From NCBI GenBank assembly GCA_046728115.1, contig JBKPDW010000603.1, positions 1-12,358 on the forward strand: a stretch of DNA of 12,358 nt, read 5' to 3'. Source of the stretch: CAVSWN01 sp046728115. GTDB taxonomy: Bacteria > Acidobacteriota > Vicinamibacteria > Vicinamibacterales > CAVVIG01. The position numbers were made by a program, and so were the translations under genes. The notes below the pieces were generated by a model. That model ran no database searches, was not told the origin of the DNA, and worked only from the letters and a program-made list of their open reading frames with translations. Positions 1 to 7,618 of the stretch are shown here, in pieces; the stretch's first letter is position 1, and every line of letters begins with the position of its first letter.

Positions 1-622
1 GGCTTCGGCGGCGACGCAGCAGCAGATCGGCCGGAAAAATCACGGGCGTCACGTAGAACAGCAGCTGCATGCCGATTGACACGAGGTGGGCGACATCGCG
101 GAATCGCGCATTGAGGTGCGCGAAGATGGTGATCAGCAGCAAAGACGCACTCATCACCAACAACAGCCCCGGAACGACCATGAATGTGCCGGACGAGACC
201 GGCACGCGGTAAACCACGGCGACGACGACGAACGCAAGGAGCGTAATCAGTGTCGTGATCGAGACGCTGACGAAAGCCCGGAAGATGTACACGTAGATCG
301 GCAGGCTGATCTGTTTGATGTACCCCTCCGAGTTGATGAACGCATTGCCGCCTTCGGACAGCGAGTTCGTCAGGAAGCTCCACATGATGAGCCCGGCGGT
401 GAGGTACGGGATGAAGTCGTGGGGATCCTGGCCGAGCAGGTTGGCGTAGATGAGTCCGATCGCCAGCACGAGAACGGCCAGGTTGACGAAGATCCAGGCC
501 GGCCCAAGAGCCGACCGTCTGAACCTCAAACGAACATCCTGCATTCCGAGCCGGATCCAGATGTGCCACAGGCCCGCGGATCGCACGACGTCCCGAACGG
601 TCCTACGCATGGCCTCGGTCAT
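1..622 (-). CDS. wzm: polysaccharide ABC transporter permease, Wzm-like ABC-2 family (3' end cut by window edge)
   Basis: Reading the minus strand from the ATG at 622 gives 207 residues open to the window edge. The amphipathic N-terminus is followed by the interface segment QDVRLRFRRSALGPAW (28-43), typical of ABC-2 polysaccharide permeases, and membrane segments at about 44-63, 70-90, 108-139, 147-168 and 178-197. The end shows HLNARFRDVAHLVSIGMQL (169-187) followed by LFYVTPVIFP, a hallmark of Wzm/TagG-type exporters. Such proteins are normally about 260-270 residues, so roughly 55-65 residues lie beyond the edge. It should form the channel that moves undecaprenyl-linked glycan across the inner membrane with an ATP-binding partner (Wzt), expected next on this strand outside the window. 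A second in-frame ATG lies at 610, but the one at 622 makes an ATGA overlap with the previous gene. Confidence 0.92.
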   Translation of the reverse strand, partial: MTEAMRRTVRDVVRSAGLWHIWIRLGMQDVRLRFRRSALGPAWIFVNLAVLVLAIGLIYANLLGQDPHDFIPYLTAGLIMWSFLTNSLSEGGNAFINSEGYIKQISLPIYVYIFRAFVSVSITTLITLLAFVVVAVVYRVPVSSGTFMVVPGLLLVMSASLLLITIFAHLNARFRDVAHLVSIGMQLLFYVTPVIFPADLLLRRRRS

Positions 623-1884
623 TTGGTGTTCGAGATCCGCTGCTCGAGCTGCGACCGGCGGAACTCCCACGTCAGGACCTCGCCAATGAAGGCGAAGTGG
701 TCGCGTGCGCGCCGGAAGGTCTCCGACCATCCCGAGCGCCAGAGCGTTGGCACCGCGATCATGGCTCGACTGCATGCACGTGTTGCGAGACGGAACGCCG
801 TTCGCACCGGACGCGATCGAAGCTCCCCGCGCTCGGCTCGAACAGCGGCGCCGCGGACGTGCTTCCCGGCGAATCTCGCCAGATGCGACATCCACTCCGC
901 ATCGGTTCGCGCTTCGTTGTACCGCTCCCGCGCAACGGCGCGTGCGTCTCGTTGAATCCGATCGCGCAAGGCCGCATCGTTGACGAGCCGCTCGATCGCC
1001 GTAAACCACGAGTTTTCATCGTCCCGCGCCAGGAGTCCCGTCGCGCCGTCGACGACAGAGGTGTTATACACGGGCATGTCCGAGTACACGCCCGCCACGC
1101 TGCAGGCCGCGTACTCGCGAAACTTGTTGTTGCTCTTGCAGCGATAGAACGGTTCGTCGGGGAGCGGCGCGAGGCCGATATCGTAGCGGGCGCGCGCGAA
1201 ACGGACGAAGAAGCGCTCGTAATCCTTGACAACGCGCACGTGCTCGACCCGTGGGTGCCGTGACAAGTCCTCGAGCGTGGGACCCCAGATGGTCAGACGC
1301 GTCTGCGGATACTTTTCGAGGATCCTCAGAAGCGGCCGGACGATCATCTGGCCGATCTCATCCTGCCGTCGACTGGTGGCGTACACGAGACGGACACCCT
1401 GGTGACCGCGGGGCGGCAGCGGATCGGGGATCATTCGCCATTCGAGCGGACCGCTGGCCATGACCACTTGGGGGTTGTACCGCTGAAGGACCTCCTGCAA
1501 CGCGGGCGAATACGTTCGCACGAGATCCGCCTGCCGCAGGCAGGCCATCAGATGCGCGCGCCTCATGGGCGCGCGGGAATAGTCGATGGTGGGGACGTTT
1601 GGAGGAATGTCCAGAAAGTTGTCATCCAGCTCGTAGATCAACGGAACGCCGGCCTCGCGAGCCCAAGCGAGGATCGCGACAACCGTGGGCTCGATGGTGC
1701 GACACATCACGAGAACGTCGGCCGATTCGACGGCGGCGCGCGTCACGAGACTGTGGAGCATCACGACGAGTTCAATCGCTCCCGCCCGGTGCAAGCGCAC
1801 CATCGGTCGGCCAACACCGATGATGGTGGACGGGAAGAGGCCCGGCAAGACTGCCAACACGCGCGGCCGGACGGTCGTTGTCAC
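619..1884 (-). CDS. glycosyltransferase (GT-B fold, family 4-like) with basic C-terminal extension
   Basis: A 421-residue protein. The N-terminal half contains PRVLAVLPGLFPSTIIGVGRP and PLIYELDDNFLDIPP (81-95), an acidic motif similar in position to YDFDDAVF in the glycosyltransferase at 5427-6560. The donor-binding half has VRLVYATSRRQDEI (164-177), YDIGLAPLPDEPFYRCKSNNKFREY (see 234-258, key residues Lys250, Asn252-253, Lys254) and DGATGLLARDDE, the usual loop near the nucleotide. A typical catalytic core ends near residue 345; residues 350-421 form an Arg-rich, partly amphipathic tail that may bind membrane or a partner. The start codon is GTG at 1884, overlapping the previous TGA as GTGA (1881-1884); the stop overlaps the Wzm start as ATGA (619-622), which places a glycosyltransferase in direct translational coupling with the exporter. 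Confidence 0.88.
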   Translation of the reverse strand: MTTTVRPRVLAVLPGLFPSTIIGVGRPMVRLHRAGAIELVVMLHSLVTRAAVESADVLVMCRTIEPTVVAILAWAREAGVPLIYELDDNFLDIPPNVPTIDYSRAPMRRAHLMACLRQADLVRTYSPALQEVLQRYNPQVVMASGPLEWRMIPDPLPPRGHQGVRLVYATSRRQDEIGQMIVRPLLRILEKYPQTRLTIWGPTLEDLSRHPRVEHVRVVKDYERFFVRFARARYDIGLAPLPDEPFYRCKSNNKFREYAACSVAGVYSDMPVYNTSVVDGATGLLARDDENSWFTAIERLVNDAALRDRIQRDARAVARERYNEARTDAEWMSHLARFAGKHVRGAAVRAERGELRSRPVRTAFRLATRACSRAMIAVPTLWRSGWSETFRRARDHFAFIGEVLTWEFRRSQLEQRISNTK

Positions 1885-3893
1885 GATCCCTGTTCCTGCG
1901 CGCGCTTCGCCATGACGTCGAGAATCACATCGGCCAGCCGGGCGGCAGTCTTCCCTGCGCCGGCGCCCGTCAGATGAACGCGATCCTCGGACAGTTCCGG
2001 ATCGCGCACATCGATCGCGCGTCCGAGATCGACGTAGTGAAATCGCGGTTCGGCGCCGAACTCGCGTCCAAGCGCCTCGGCAAGCGACTTCTGCCGAGCC
2101 TCGGCCCAGGCCGACACGTGTGGCGGTATCGCAACGACAACGTCTCTACGCCGCTCGAGCGCGAATCGCACAGTCGCGCGTATTGCATCGCAGTACGCGG
2201 CAGACGCGCCGGTACACGAATGATCGGCATCGTCCTCAGGGGTCTGTACAGCGGCGCTGCTGGTGGGCGCCGGGCGAACCGGCGTCACCCATACAGCAGG
2301 CGACACTGGCAGGTAACCGATGTGCCGAAAAACGAACGATGCTCGGCGGCCTGCGTAACGCTGCGAATCGTCGCTGACACCGTCGCCGTCGTACATGCAG
2401 ACAATGTCTGGATGGAGGTACTCGTAATCGCGAAGAGTGGCTATGTACGAACCGGCGTGGGCGCCGGGCTCCGCCAGATTGTCCACGCTGGCGAATGGCT
2501 CGTTCGGTGCATTCCAATGCCGCCGGCTGTTCAACTCGCTCGCGAGTTGGGCGGCCACGGTATCCTGCCAGGGCATGGCAACGCCAAAGGCGGCGCTTCC
2601 ACCCAGAAAAGCGATGCGAATGCCCGTGTGCGCCGCCGTCTCGAGCGGACCGCGATAGCCCCACTGGTTGACGCCAAAACGACGCTCGTCGCGACGGTGC
2701 GCGTGAACGTCGAGCATCACGGTCGCAAGCATTGCGAAGGCAACGGCTTCCGTGGCAATCGACCATCGGCGCGTCTTCGTGACCGACGCGTCGAGATTTT
2801 GCGACGGCGCGTTGATTGGTCGGCTGGTCCTCCGCCACAACGACAGCAGAACCGTCGCGGCTGCGACCGTCAGCGATAGCAGCAACGACACGCGCGCCGC
2901 AGAGCGGATCGGAAGTTGTGCGCCAAATCGAAGGTTTGCGATGCCGAACGACGCGGCAAACGTGGCAATTGCCCAGTCAGGCAAGCCCTGCAACGCCACG
3001 GCTGCGATGGGAATCACGATGAAATGAAAATTCCAGATCGCACGTTCCGGTTGTTCCAGGTACACGAACGCGGCGATTGCGGGCACTGCTGCCACCGCGA
3101 GCCGGCGCAAATCCCGACCCCCAAGGAAGAGCCCCACAGGAAGGAGCAGGTACAAAGCGCCGAAGCTGATGAACAAATAGGTCACCGCCAGGGAACCAAC
3201 GCTGTTCATCCAGGTCGCGAGAAACGCGCCGCTGAACCACTCGGCCGACCTCGTCGAACCATACCGGTAGTTCTGAAACGCCATCAGGCCGGCCTGCAGC
3301 GTCAGCCACGCGAGCGTGACCGCGCTTGAGATTGGCAGCAGACGCACGGCCGCCCGGAAGCGATGCGTCAACACGGTCATCGCCGTGAATATCCAAAGGG
3401 GCGCCGCGGCGAACTCCTTCGCGAACACGCCGATCGCACCGAGCACGCCGGCACGGGCTGGACGGCCCTCCCAGACCGCGACGGCCATGAGCGGTCCGAG
3501 CATGTACATGAGGGCATCGGAGGTGTAGCAGTTGTAAACGGAATAGAGCGAGCCGGCGCCGAGCGCGGAGATCCAGCTGGCGGCGGTCGCGACAGACGCC
3601 GAGAGCCCAAGCAGCGAGCAAAAGCGGCCGACTGCGAGGGCGCCGATCGCGTTCGCGAGCACGGCGTACGTCTTCCACTTCAGATCCGACGGTCCCGGCA
3701 CATGCTCGAGCACCACTGCGACGAGCGTTCGGAAGCAATGGATATCGCCGCAGTCGCGGATGAGCACCCGATGGCCCATGCGCTGGTAGAAATCGCGATC
3801 GGTCGATCCGGGCTGCGGCGTCACGGCCGCGATTCCGCCCAGCACTACGACGATCGCAATGGCGTGCGCGAGCGTCCGTCGCGTCAAGTGCAT
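1881..3893 (-). CDS. fusion of GT-C-like polytopic membrane domain and periplasmic SGNH-hydrolase-like domain
   Basis: A 670-residue two-part protein. Residues 1-395 hold roughly ten membrane helices; after the first, STDRDFYQRMG (30-40) gives an acidic first-loop motif, and GVFAKEFAAAPLW (155-167) a Lys-Glu motif, both reminiscent of GT-C transferases. Residues 400-670 form an SGNH-type domain: VNQWGYRGP (408-416) as the usual lead-in, block I FLGGSAAFG with Ser433, block II LAEPGAHAG (473-480), and block V DRVH (Asp637, His640). Block III reads MYDGDGVSDD (500-509) and lacks the expected GxND asparagine. The layout resembles OafA-type transmembrane-acyltransferase/SGNH fusions, but the membrane half is not an acyltransferase-3 domain as far as I can see. 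It may add or remove an acyl or sugar group on the glycan in the periplasm. The ATG at 3893 overlaps wbpD by 10 nt; the stop makes a GTGA overlap with the next gene. Confidence 0.82.
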   Translation of the reverse strand: MHLTRRTLAHAIAIVVVLGGIAAVTPQPGSTDRDFYQRMGHRVLIRDCGDIHCFRTLVAVVLEHVPGPSDLKWKTYAVLANAIGALAVGRFCSLLGLSASVATAASWISALGAGSLYSVYNCYTSDALMYMLGPLMAVAVWEGRPARAGVLGAIGVFAKEFAAAPLWIFTAMTVLTHRFRAAVRLLPISSAVTLAWLTLQAGLMAFQNYRYGSTRSAEWFSGAFLATWMNSVGSLAVTYLFISFGALYLLLPVGLFLGGRDLRRLAVAAVPAIAAFVYLEQPERAIWNFHFIVIPIAAVALQGLPDWAIATFAASFGIANLRFGAQLPIRSAARVSLLLSLTVAAATVLLSLWRRTSRPINAPSQNLDASVTKTRRWSIATEAVAFAMLATVMLDVHAHRRDERRFGVNQWGYRGPLETAAHTGIRIAFLGGSAAFGVAMPWQDTVAAQLASELNSRRHWNAPNEPFASVDNLAEPGAHAGSYIATLRDYEYLHPDIVCMYDGDGVSDDSQRYAGRRASFVFRHIGYLPVSPAVWVTPVRPAPTSSAAVQTPEDDADHSCTGASAAYCDAIRATVRFALERRRDVVVAIPPHVSAWAEARQKSLAEALGREFGAEPRFHYVDLGRAIDVRDPELSEDRVHLTGAGAGKTAARLADVILDVMAKRAQEQGS

Positions 3894-4471
3894 GACACTT
3901 CGGCCAACACATCCGGCAACCTGCCCTGATAGCGACTCCCACATGCCGAGCAGACGGCGTCTGCCGGAGGGGCGGATCCGGACACGAGCTTGACGCCGCA
4001 CGTGCACATCCAGCCCGCAATGCGACCGGGGTTTCCCAGTACCAACGCGAAATCAGGAACGTTGCGCGTCACGACCGCGCCAGCGCCGATGAACGCATAG
4101 CGGCCGATCGTGTGCCCGCACACGATGATGCAACCCGCGCCGAGCGTGGCGCCCCGCTTCACCAGCGTTCGCCGATATTCGTGCCTGCGCACGATGTGGC
4201 TGCGTGGATTGATGACGTTAGTGAACACCATCGACGGCCCGCAGAACACGTCGTCCTCGAGAATGACACCGGTGTAAACCGATACGTTGTTCTGGATCTT
4301 CACGTTGTCGCCAATCACTACGTCGGGCGATACGACAACGTTCTGCCCGATATTGCAGCGGGCGCCGATCGCCGCGCCTGTCATGACATGCGAGAAGTGC
4401 CAGATCTTCGTCCCCTCGCCGATGCGGCATCCGTCGTCGATGTATGCCGACTCGTGAGCGAAGTAGTTCAT
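3884..4471 (-). CDS. wbpD: UDP-2-acetamido-3-amino-2,3-dideoxy-glucuronate N-acetyltransferase (WbpD/WlbB family)
   Basis: A 195-residue left-handed beta-helix acetyltransferase. The hexapeptide-repeat region covers about residues 5-150 with FAHESAYIDDG, IWHFSHVM (23-30), GQNVVVSPDVVIGDNVKIQ (42-60) and VFCGPSMVFTNVINPRS (75-91), all characteristic of WbpD/WlbB, then RGATLGAGCIIVCGHTIG and FIGAGAVVTRNVPDFALVLG. It transfers acetyl from acetyl-CoA to the 3-amino group of the UDP-sugar made by WbpB and WbpE. Beyond the helix is a tail with four cysteines (Cys156, Cys158, Cys174, Cys177; CTC and CSAC) that looks like a small zinc ribbon, seen in a subset of the family. The ATG at 4471 lies 2 nt after the wbpB stop, the only junction in the window without overlap. 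The 3' end overlaps the next gene by 10 nt. Confidence 0.94.
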   Translation of the reverse strand: MNYFAHESAYIDDGCRIGEGTKIWHFSHVMTGAAIGARCNIGQNVVVSPDVVIGDNVKIQNNVSVYTGVILEDDVFCGPSMVFTNVINPRSHIVRRHEYRRTLVKRGATLGAGCIIVCGHTIGRYAFIGAGAVVTRNVPDFALVLGNPGRIAGWMCTCGVKLVSGSAPPADAVCSACGSRYQGRLPDVLAEVSCT

Positions 4472-4473
4472 AG

Positions 4474-5430
4474 TCAATTCTGCAAGCGCCCATAGTCTCG
4501 GTGCGTCAGCGATGCGGCTGCGTCGCGGATCGGCGCATGACGGATCTGATGTGTCAGCTCGATGGACGGTCTGGCATCTTCGATGCCGTATCCGCAACCG
4601 GCCAGGACCTGCTCGTACACGCGCGTGTGCAGGTCGGCAAAGCCTTCACTGAATTCGAGCTGCGCGCCGTCGACCGTCATCGACCGGAAGGTCGTGCGCG
4701 AACCGGGCGTCGGCTCGAACGGCAGATCGGCGGAGTCGGTCGACAACAGCCAGCGCACGTCCGCACGATCGAGCTCGAGCGACCCCGATGCGCGCTTCAA
4801 CTCGCGCACGTGCACGTCGGACCGGCGAACGGGGCCGAACAGCCAGAGCAATAGATCGAAAAAGTGGATGCCGATGTTCGTGACGATGCCGCCCGACCGC
4901 TCGTCCGAGCCTTTCCACGAGACGTCGTACCAACCACCTCTGGCCGTCACATAAGTCAGCGCCACCTGATGGCGCCGTTCCCCCTCGGCGCCGAGCGATT
5001 CCCGAAACGCAAGCACGGCCGGATGCAGTCGAAGCTGCAGGATCGTACTGACGCGGCGGCCGCTCTCGCGTTCGAGTTCCTGCAGCGGATCGAGATTCCA
5101 CGGGTTGATGACGATCGGCTTCTCGCAAATCGCGTGCGCGCCGGCGCGGAGCGCGAGACGGATGTGCGCGTCGTGCAGGTAGTTCGGCGAACAGATGCTG
5201 ACGTAGTGCACTCGATCGGCATCGCCGGCACGGCGAAGCTTTTCGAGATGTCGGTCGAAACGTTCGATCTCGGTGAAGAATCGCACGCTGAAGGAGTACC
5301 GATCGAGGATGCCGACGGCGTCGTGCGGATCGACCGCGGCCACGAGCCGGTTGCCCGTATCGCGAATGGCATTGAGGTGGCGCGGCGCCACGAATCCAGC
5401 GACGCCGGTGATGGCGAAATTGTGGCTCAC
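4474..5430 (-). CDS. wbpB: UDP-N-acetylglucosaminuronate 3-dehydrogenase (WbpB/WlbA family)
   Basis: A 318-residue Gfo/Idh/MocA oxidoreductase that closely follows the WlbA/WbpB pattern. It has a nucleotide-binding loop NFAITGVAGFVAPRHL (residues 4-19), YVSICSPNYLH (76-86), the EKP catalytic lysine (Lys104, in ICEKP), RGGWYDVSWKG (164-174), NIGIHFFD with His189, and SEGFADLHTRVYEQVLAG (261-278). The family oxidises the 3-hydroxyl of UDP-N-acetyl-D-glucosaminuronic acid with NAD+, giving the 3-keto sugar that WbpE then transaminates and WbpD acetylates on the way to UDP-2,3-diacetamido-2,3-dideoxy-uronic acids. The GTG at 5430 overlaps the previous TGA as GTGA and puts the start a few residues before the Rossmann fold; the upstream extension is spurious. 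Two nucleotides separate its stop from wbpD. No aminotransferase gene is beside it. Confidence 0.93.
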   Translation of the reverse strand: MSHNFAITGVAGFVAPRHLNAIRDTGNRLVAAVDPHDAVGILDRYSFSVRFFTEIERFDRHLEKLRRAGDADRVHYVSICSPNYLHDAHIRLALRAGAHAICEKPIVINPWNLDPLQELERESGRRVSTILQLRLHPAVLAFRESLGAEGERRHQVALTYVTARGGWYDVSWKGSDERSGGIVTNIGIHFFDLLLWLFGPVRRSDVHVRELKRASGSLELDRADVRWLLSTDSADLPFEPTPGSRTTFRSMTVDGAQLEFSEGFADLHTRVYEQVLAGCGYGIEDARPSIELTHQIRHAPIRDAAASLTHRDYGRLQN

Positions 5431-6560
5431 CGCTGCTCTCCCGGCGCGTGCACGAGCGGACGCGCCGCCCGTGCGCCCCCAATCGCCTGGCCGAGTACCG
5501 CCGCCACGCGTGGCGCATTCACCTGCAGCGAGTAGCGTTCCTGAATCGTCCGGCGCGCGGCCTCGCCGATGCGAACGCGCAAATCGGCGTCGGTCAGCAA
5601 GACGGCCAGTTTCTGATGCCATTCGCCGGCGTCTGCGGCGAGAAATCCGTTGACGCCATCCTGAATGATTTCGCGATTGATGCCCACGGGTGAGGCGACG
5701 ACCGGCACACCGCACGACATGAACTGGATCGCCTTGAATCCGCTCTTCCCTCTAGTCCACTCGTCGTCCGGCAGCGGGTAGACGCCGATGTCGCAGCCGT
5801 TGAAAAGCTCGACTTCGCCTTCGAGGGTCCACGCCGCGTTATCGATGTCGACACCTGGGAAACGAACGGGCTCGGTCGCACCCGCAACGCGAAATCGAAA
5901 ACGCGGCGAACGGCCGAGCGACTCGAGCACGGGCGCGAGGGGCGACAGATACCGCACGGTCGTGGGCGTGCCGATCCAGCCGACGACCAGCGGCGCCCCG
6001 TCGAGCGGGGCCGTCCGCCTGGGGACAAAACGGCTGACATCAATCGCCGTGGGAATGACATGTACCGACGGATTGAATCGGCGAGCGTAGCCGGCCAGGT
6101 ATTCGTTGCCTGCGATCACCTGCGTCGATCGCCGAATGATTGCGGCGACCTTCTGCGGCCACTTGAGTGCTGCGATCGATCGATTCGCCTCACTCGTGTT
6201 CTGCACGAACACCGCGTCGTCGAAGTCGTACACGAGCGGCATCTTCGTGGCGGCCAGCATCGACTCGATGACGGGTGGTCCGACCGGCAGCGCTTCGCGG
6301 TAGACGAAGACGAAATCGTAGCGGCCGCGCTGCAGCACGGTTCGAAACCGGCCGAGTGTTTGCCGCAGGAACAGCATGGTTTTCCGCGCGTGCCGGCCAG
6401 GGCGGTACACGAGGTTGAAGAATTCAGTGTCGTAAAACGGCGCGATCGTCAGATCGATCCCCTGCCCGGCCAGATACGGGATGTACTGCGCCACGCGGTA
6501 GCGGCAGCCGGCTCCCTCGTAGGGAACAGGAGACAACGCGAGGCCGCGAACTCGACTCAT
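5427..6560 (-). CDS. glycosyltransferase, family 4-like (GT-B fold)
   Basis: A 377-residue protein beginning MSRVRGLALSPVPYEGAGCRY, an opening seen in family-4 enzymes with a GAxxYR acceptor-side loop. Residues 111-118 (YDFDDAVF) give the acidic motif after the fourth strand. The C-terminal half shows VGWIGTPTTVRYL (193-205) and EWTRGKSGFKAIQFMSCG (267-284), ending in VPVVASPVG, which matches the nucleotide-sugar-binding region with a Lys-Ser-Gly-Phe-Lys signature in place of a classical EX7E. It should act at the cytoplasmic face on a lipid-linked glycan. The ATG at 6560 makes an ATGA overlap with the methyltransferase, and the stop makes a GTGA overlap with wbpB, so expression is tied to synthesis of the diacetamido-uronic acid donor. 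Use of that donor by this enzyme is plausible but not shown. Confidence 0.9.
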   Translation of the reverse strand: MSRVRGLALSPVPYEGAGCRYRVAQYIPYLAGQGIDLTIAPFYDTEFFNLVYRPGRHARKTMLFLRQTLGRFRTVLQRGRYDFVFVYREALPVGPPVIESMLAATKMPLVYDFDDAVFVQNTSEANRSIAALKWPQKVAAIIRRSTQVIAGNEYLAGYARRFNPSVHVIPTAIDVSRFVPRRTAPLDGAPLVVGWIGTPTTVRYLSPLAPVLESLGRSPRFRFRVAGATEPVRFPGVDIDNAAWTLEGEVELFNGCDIGVYPLPDDEWTRGKSGFKAIQFMSCGVPVVASPVGINREIIQDGVNGFLAADAGEWHQKLAVLLTDADLRVRIGEAARRTIQERYSLQVNAPRVAAVLGQAIGGARAARPLVHAPGEQR

Positions 6561-7618
6561 GTCCGTTCCCCGTACGCGCGCCAACCAAACAGGCCCGTCG
6601 GAGAGATCGCGGTCCGTCCGAGGTGCGCGCGCTCCAACCAGCCGCGCATCGCGGCATCGTCGTAGTAGACGCGAATCGGAGCGGCCAGCCGATCGAACCA
6701 GTCTGCGTAGACGACCTGGAACGGATACTCGCTGTACACCTTGAGCCGCGCGAATCCGTAGCGACGAACCAACGGTCCGACGAGTGGCAGGCGGGCGGCC
6801 ACGCGATACGGCACGACGAATCCGCCCCAATCGATCGTTGCGGCGACGAACGAGATCGCCTGTTGCACCGGCTTGGGCGACCGCGTCGTGACCGAGCGCA
6901 CCGATTCGAGCACAAAGTTCACGAAGCGACGGCGGTTGCTGTACACCCAGATGAAGACAGACCCGCCCGGCCGCACCAGCCCGACGACGCGCTGGAACGC
7001 CGATTCGGGCTCGGGCAGATGGTGCAGTACGCCGATGCTGTACGCGAAGTCGAACACTCCCGGCCGAAACGGCAGATGATAAACGTCGGCCTGCACGAGA
7101 TGCACGTTCGGCATGCCTGCGGTGTTCACGCGCGTGGATTCGATGGCCTCGCTGATGTCCACGCCCACCATCTCCGCGCCGAACTTCGCTGCGTTGTAGA
7201 TATGGCGCCCGAAGCCGCAGCCGAGATCGAGACCGCGCTTCCCAGGGAAGAAGCGTTCATCCACAGGTGCGATGTACTGGAGAAAGTTCTGCCGGAAATC
7301 AACCACCATCTCCGAGAACATCGTCCACTGGTATCCGAAGCTCTCGCGGGTCGATCGGATCGCGTCGGCATGCGGCTCGTCTGCCTCCGGTGCCGGGAGT
7401 TCCGCGGGCAGCCGCTCGCGGTACTTCTTCACGAAGACGGGATGGAGCGTAAACGCGTCCGCGAGGATCCGCGGAATGCCTCGCACGATCGGAAACATGC
7501 GTCCACAAGTGCAACGCAGAAGGCCCTCATCGACGTCCTGCGAACCACTGAACGATTCAATCGTGAACGTGCCGCCGCACCAGGGGCATTGGAGCCAGTC
7601 GAGCAGACGTAATTTCAC
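6557..7618 (-). CDS. class I SAM-dependent methyltransferase with N-terminal zinc-ribbon-like (Trm112p-like) domain
   Basis: A 353-residue protein. Residues 11-16 (CPWCGG) and 36-39 (CTCG) supply four cysteines, followed by RMFPIVRGIPRIL, the pattern of Trm112p-like zinc-binding domains that often precede methyltransferases in glycan clusters. The catalytic domain has SAM motif I DLGCGFGRH (131-139), motif II VGVDIS (151-156), QADVYHLPF (176-184) and SIGVLHHLPEPESAF (194-208), as in the Methyltransf_11 group. It probably methylates a sugar hydroxyl or a lipid-linked intermediate; a capping methyl at the non-reducing end, as used to stop chain growth in some ABC-transporter O-antigens, is one possibility. 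The GTG at 7618 is selected because it overlaps the previous TGA as GTGA and starts right before LRLLDWLQCPWCGG; the upstream extension is not conserved-looking. The stop overlaps the next ATG as ATGA (6557-6560). Confidence 0.9.
   Translation of the reverse strand: MKLRLLDWLQCPWCGGTFTIESFSGSQDVDEGLLRCTCGRMFPIVRGIPRILADAFTLHPVFVKKYRERLPAELPAPEADEPHADAIRSTRESFGYQWTMFSEMVVDFRQNFLQYIAPVDERFFPGKRGLDLGCGFGRHIYNAAKFGAEMVGVDISEAIESTRVNTAGMPNVHLVQADVYHLPFRPGVFDFAYSIGVLHHLPEPESAFQRVVGLVRPGGSVFIWVYSNRRRFVNFVLESVRSVTTRSPKPVQQAISFVAATIDWGGFVVPYRVAARLPLVGPLVRRYGFARLKVYSEYPFQVVYADWFDRLAAPIRVYYDDAAMRGWLERAHLGRTAISPTGLFGWRAYGERT

Noticed and set aside
86..955. A 289-codon open frame on the plus strand
   Set aside because: It is antisense to the Wzm-like permease and the adjacent glycosyltransferase; the product is highly charged and resembles no family.
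1555..1575. GC-rich hairpin (about 8-bp stem, 5-nt loop)
   Set aside because: It is inside the glycosyltransferase coding region, has no T-tract on either strand, and such stems are expected by chance at this GC content.
1878..2879. A 333-codon open frame on the plus strand
   Set aside because: It lies opposite the SGNH half of the fusion gene, whose motifs are clear; the plus-strand product has a shadow-like composition and no motifs.
2977..4020. A 347-codon minus-strand frame overlapping the fusion gene and wbpD
   Set aside because: It is a second frame of the same strand with Arg/Ala-rich low-information sequence, while the competing frame encodes clear membrane helices and wbpD hexapeptide repeats.
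5427..6560. Possible recent duplication between the glycosyltransferases at 5427-6560 and 619-1884
   Set aside because: They share the position of an acidic YxxDD motif and a Lys-containing donor loop, but the rest is dissimilar by eye; this fits shared fold membership, not a recent duplication.
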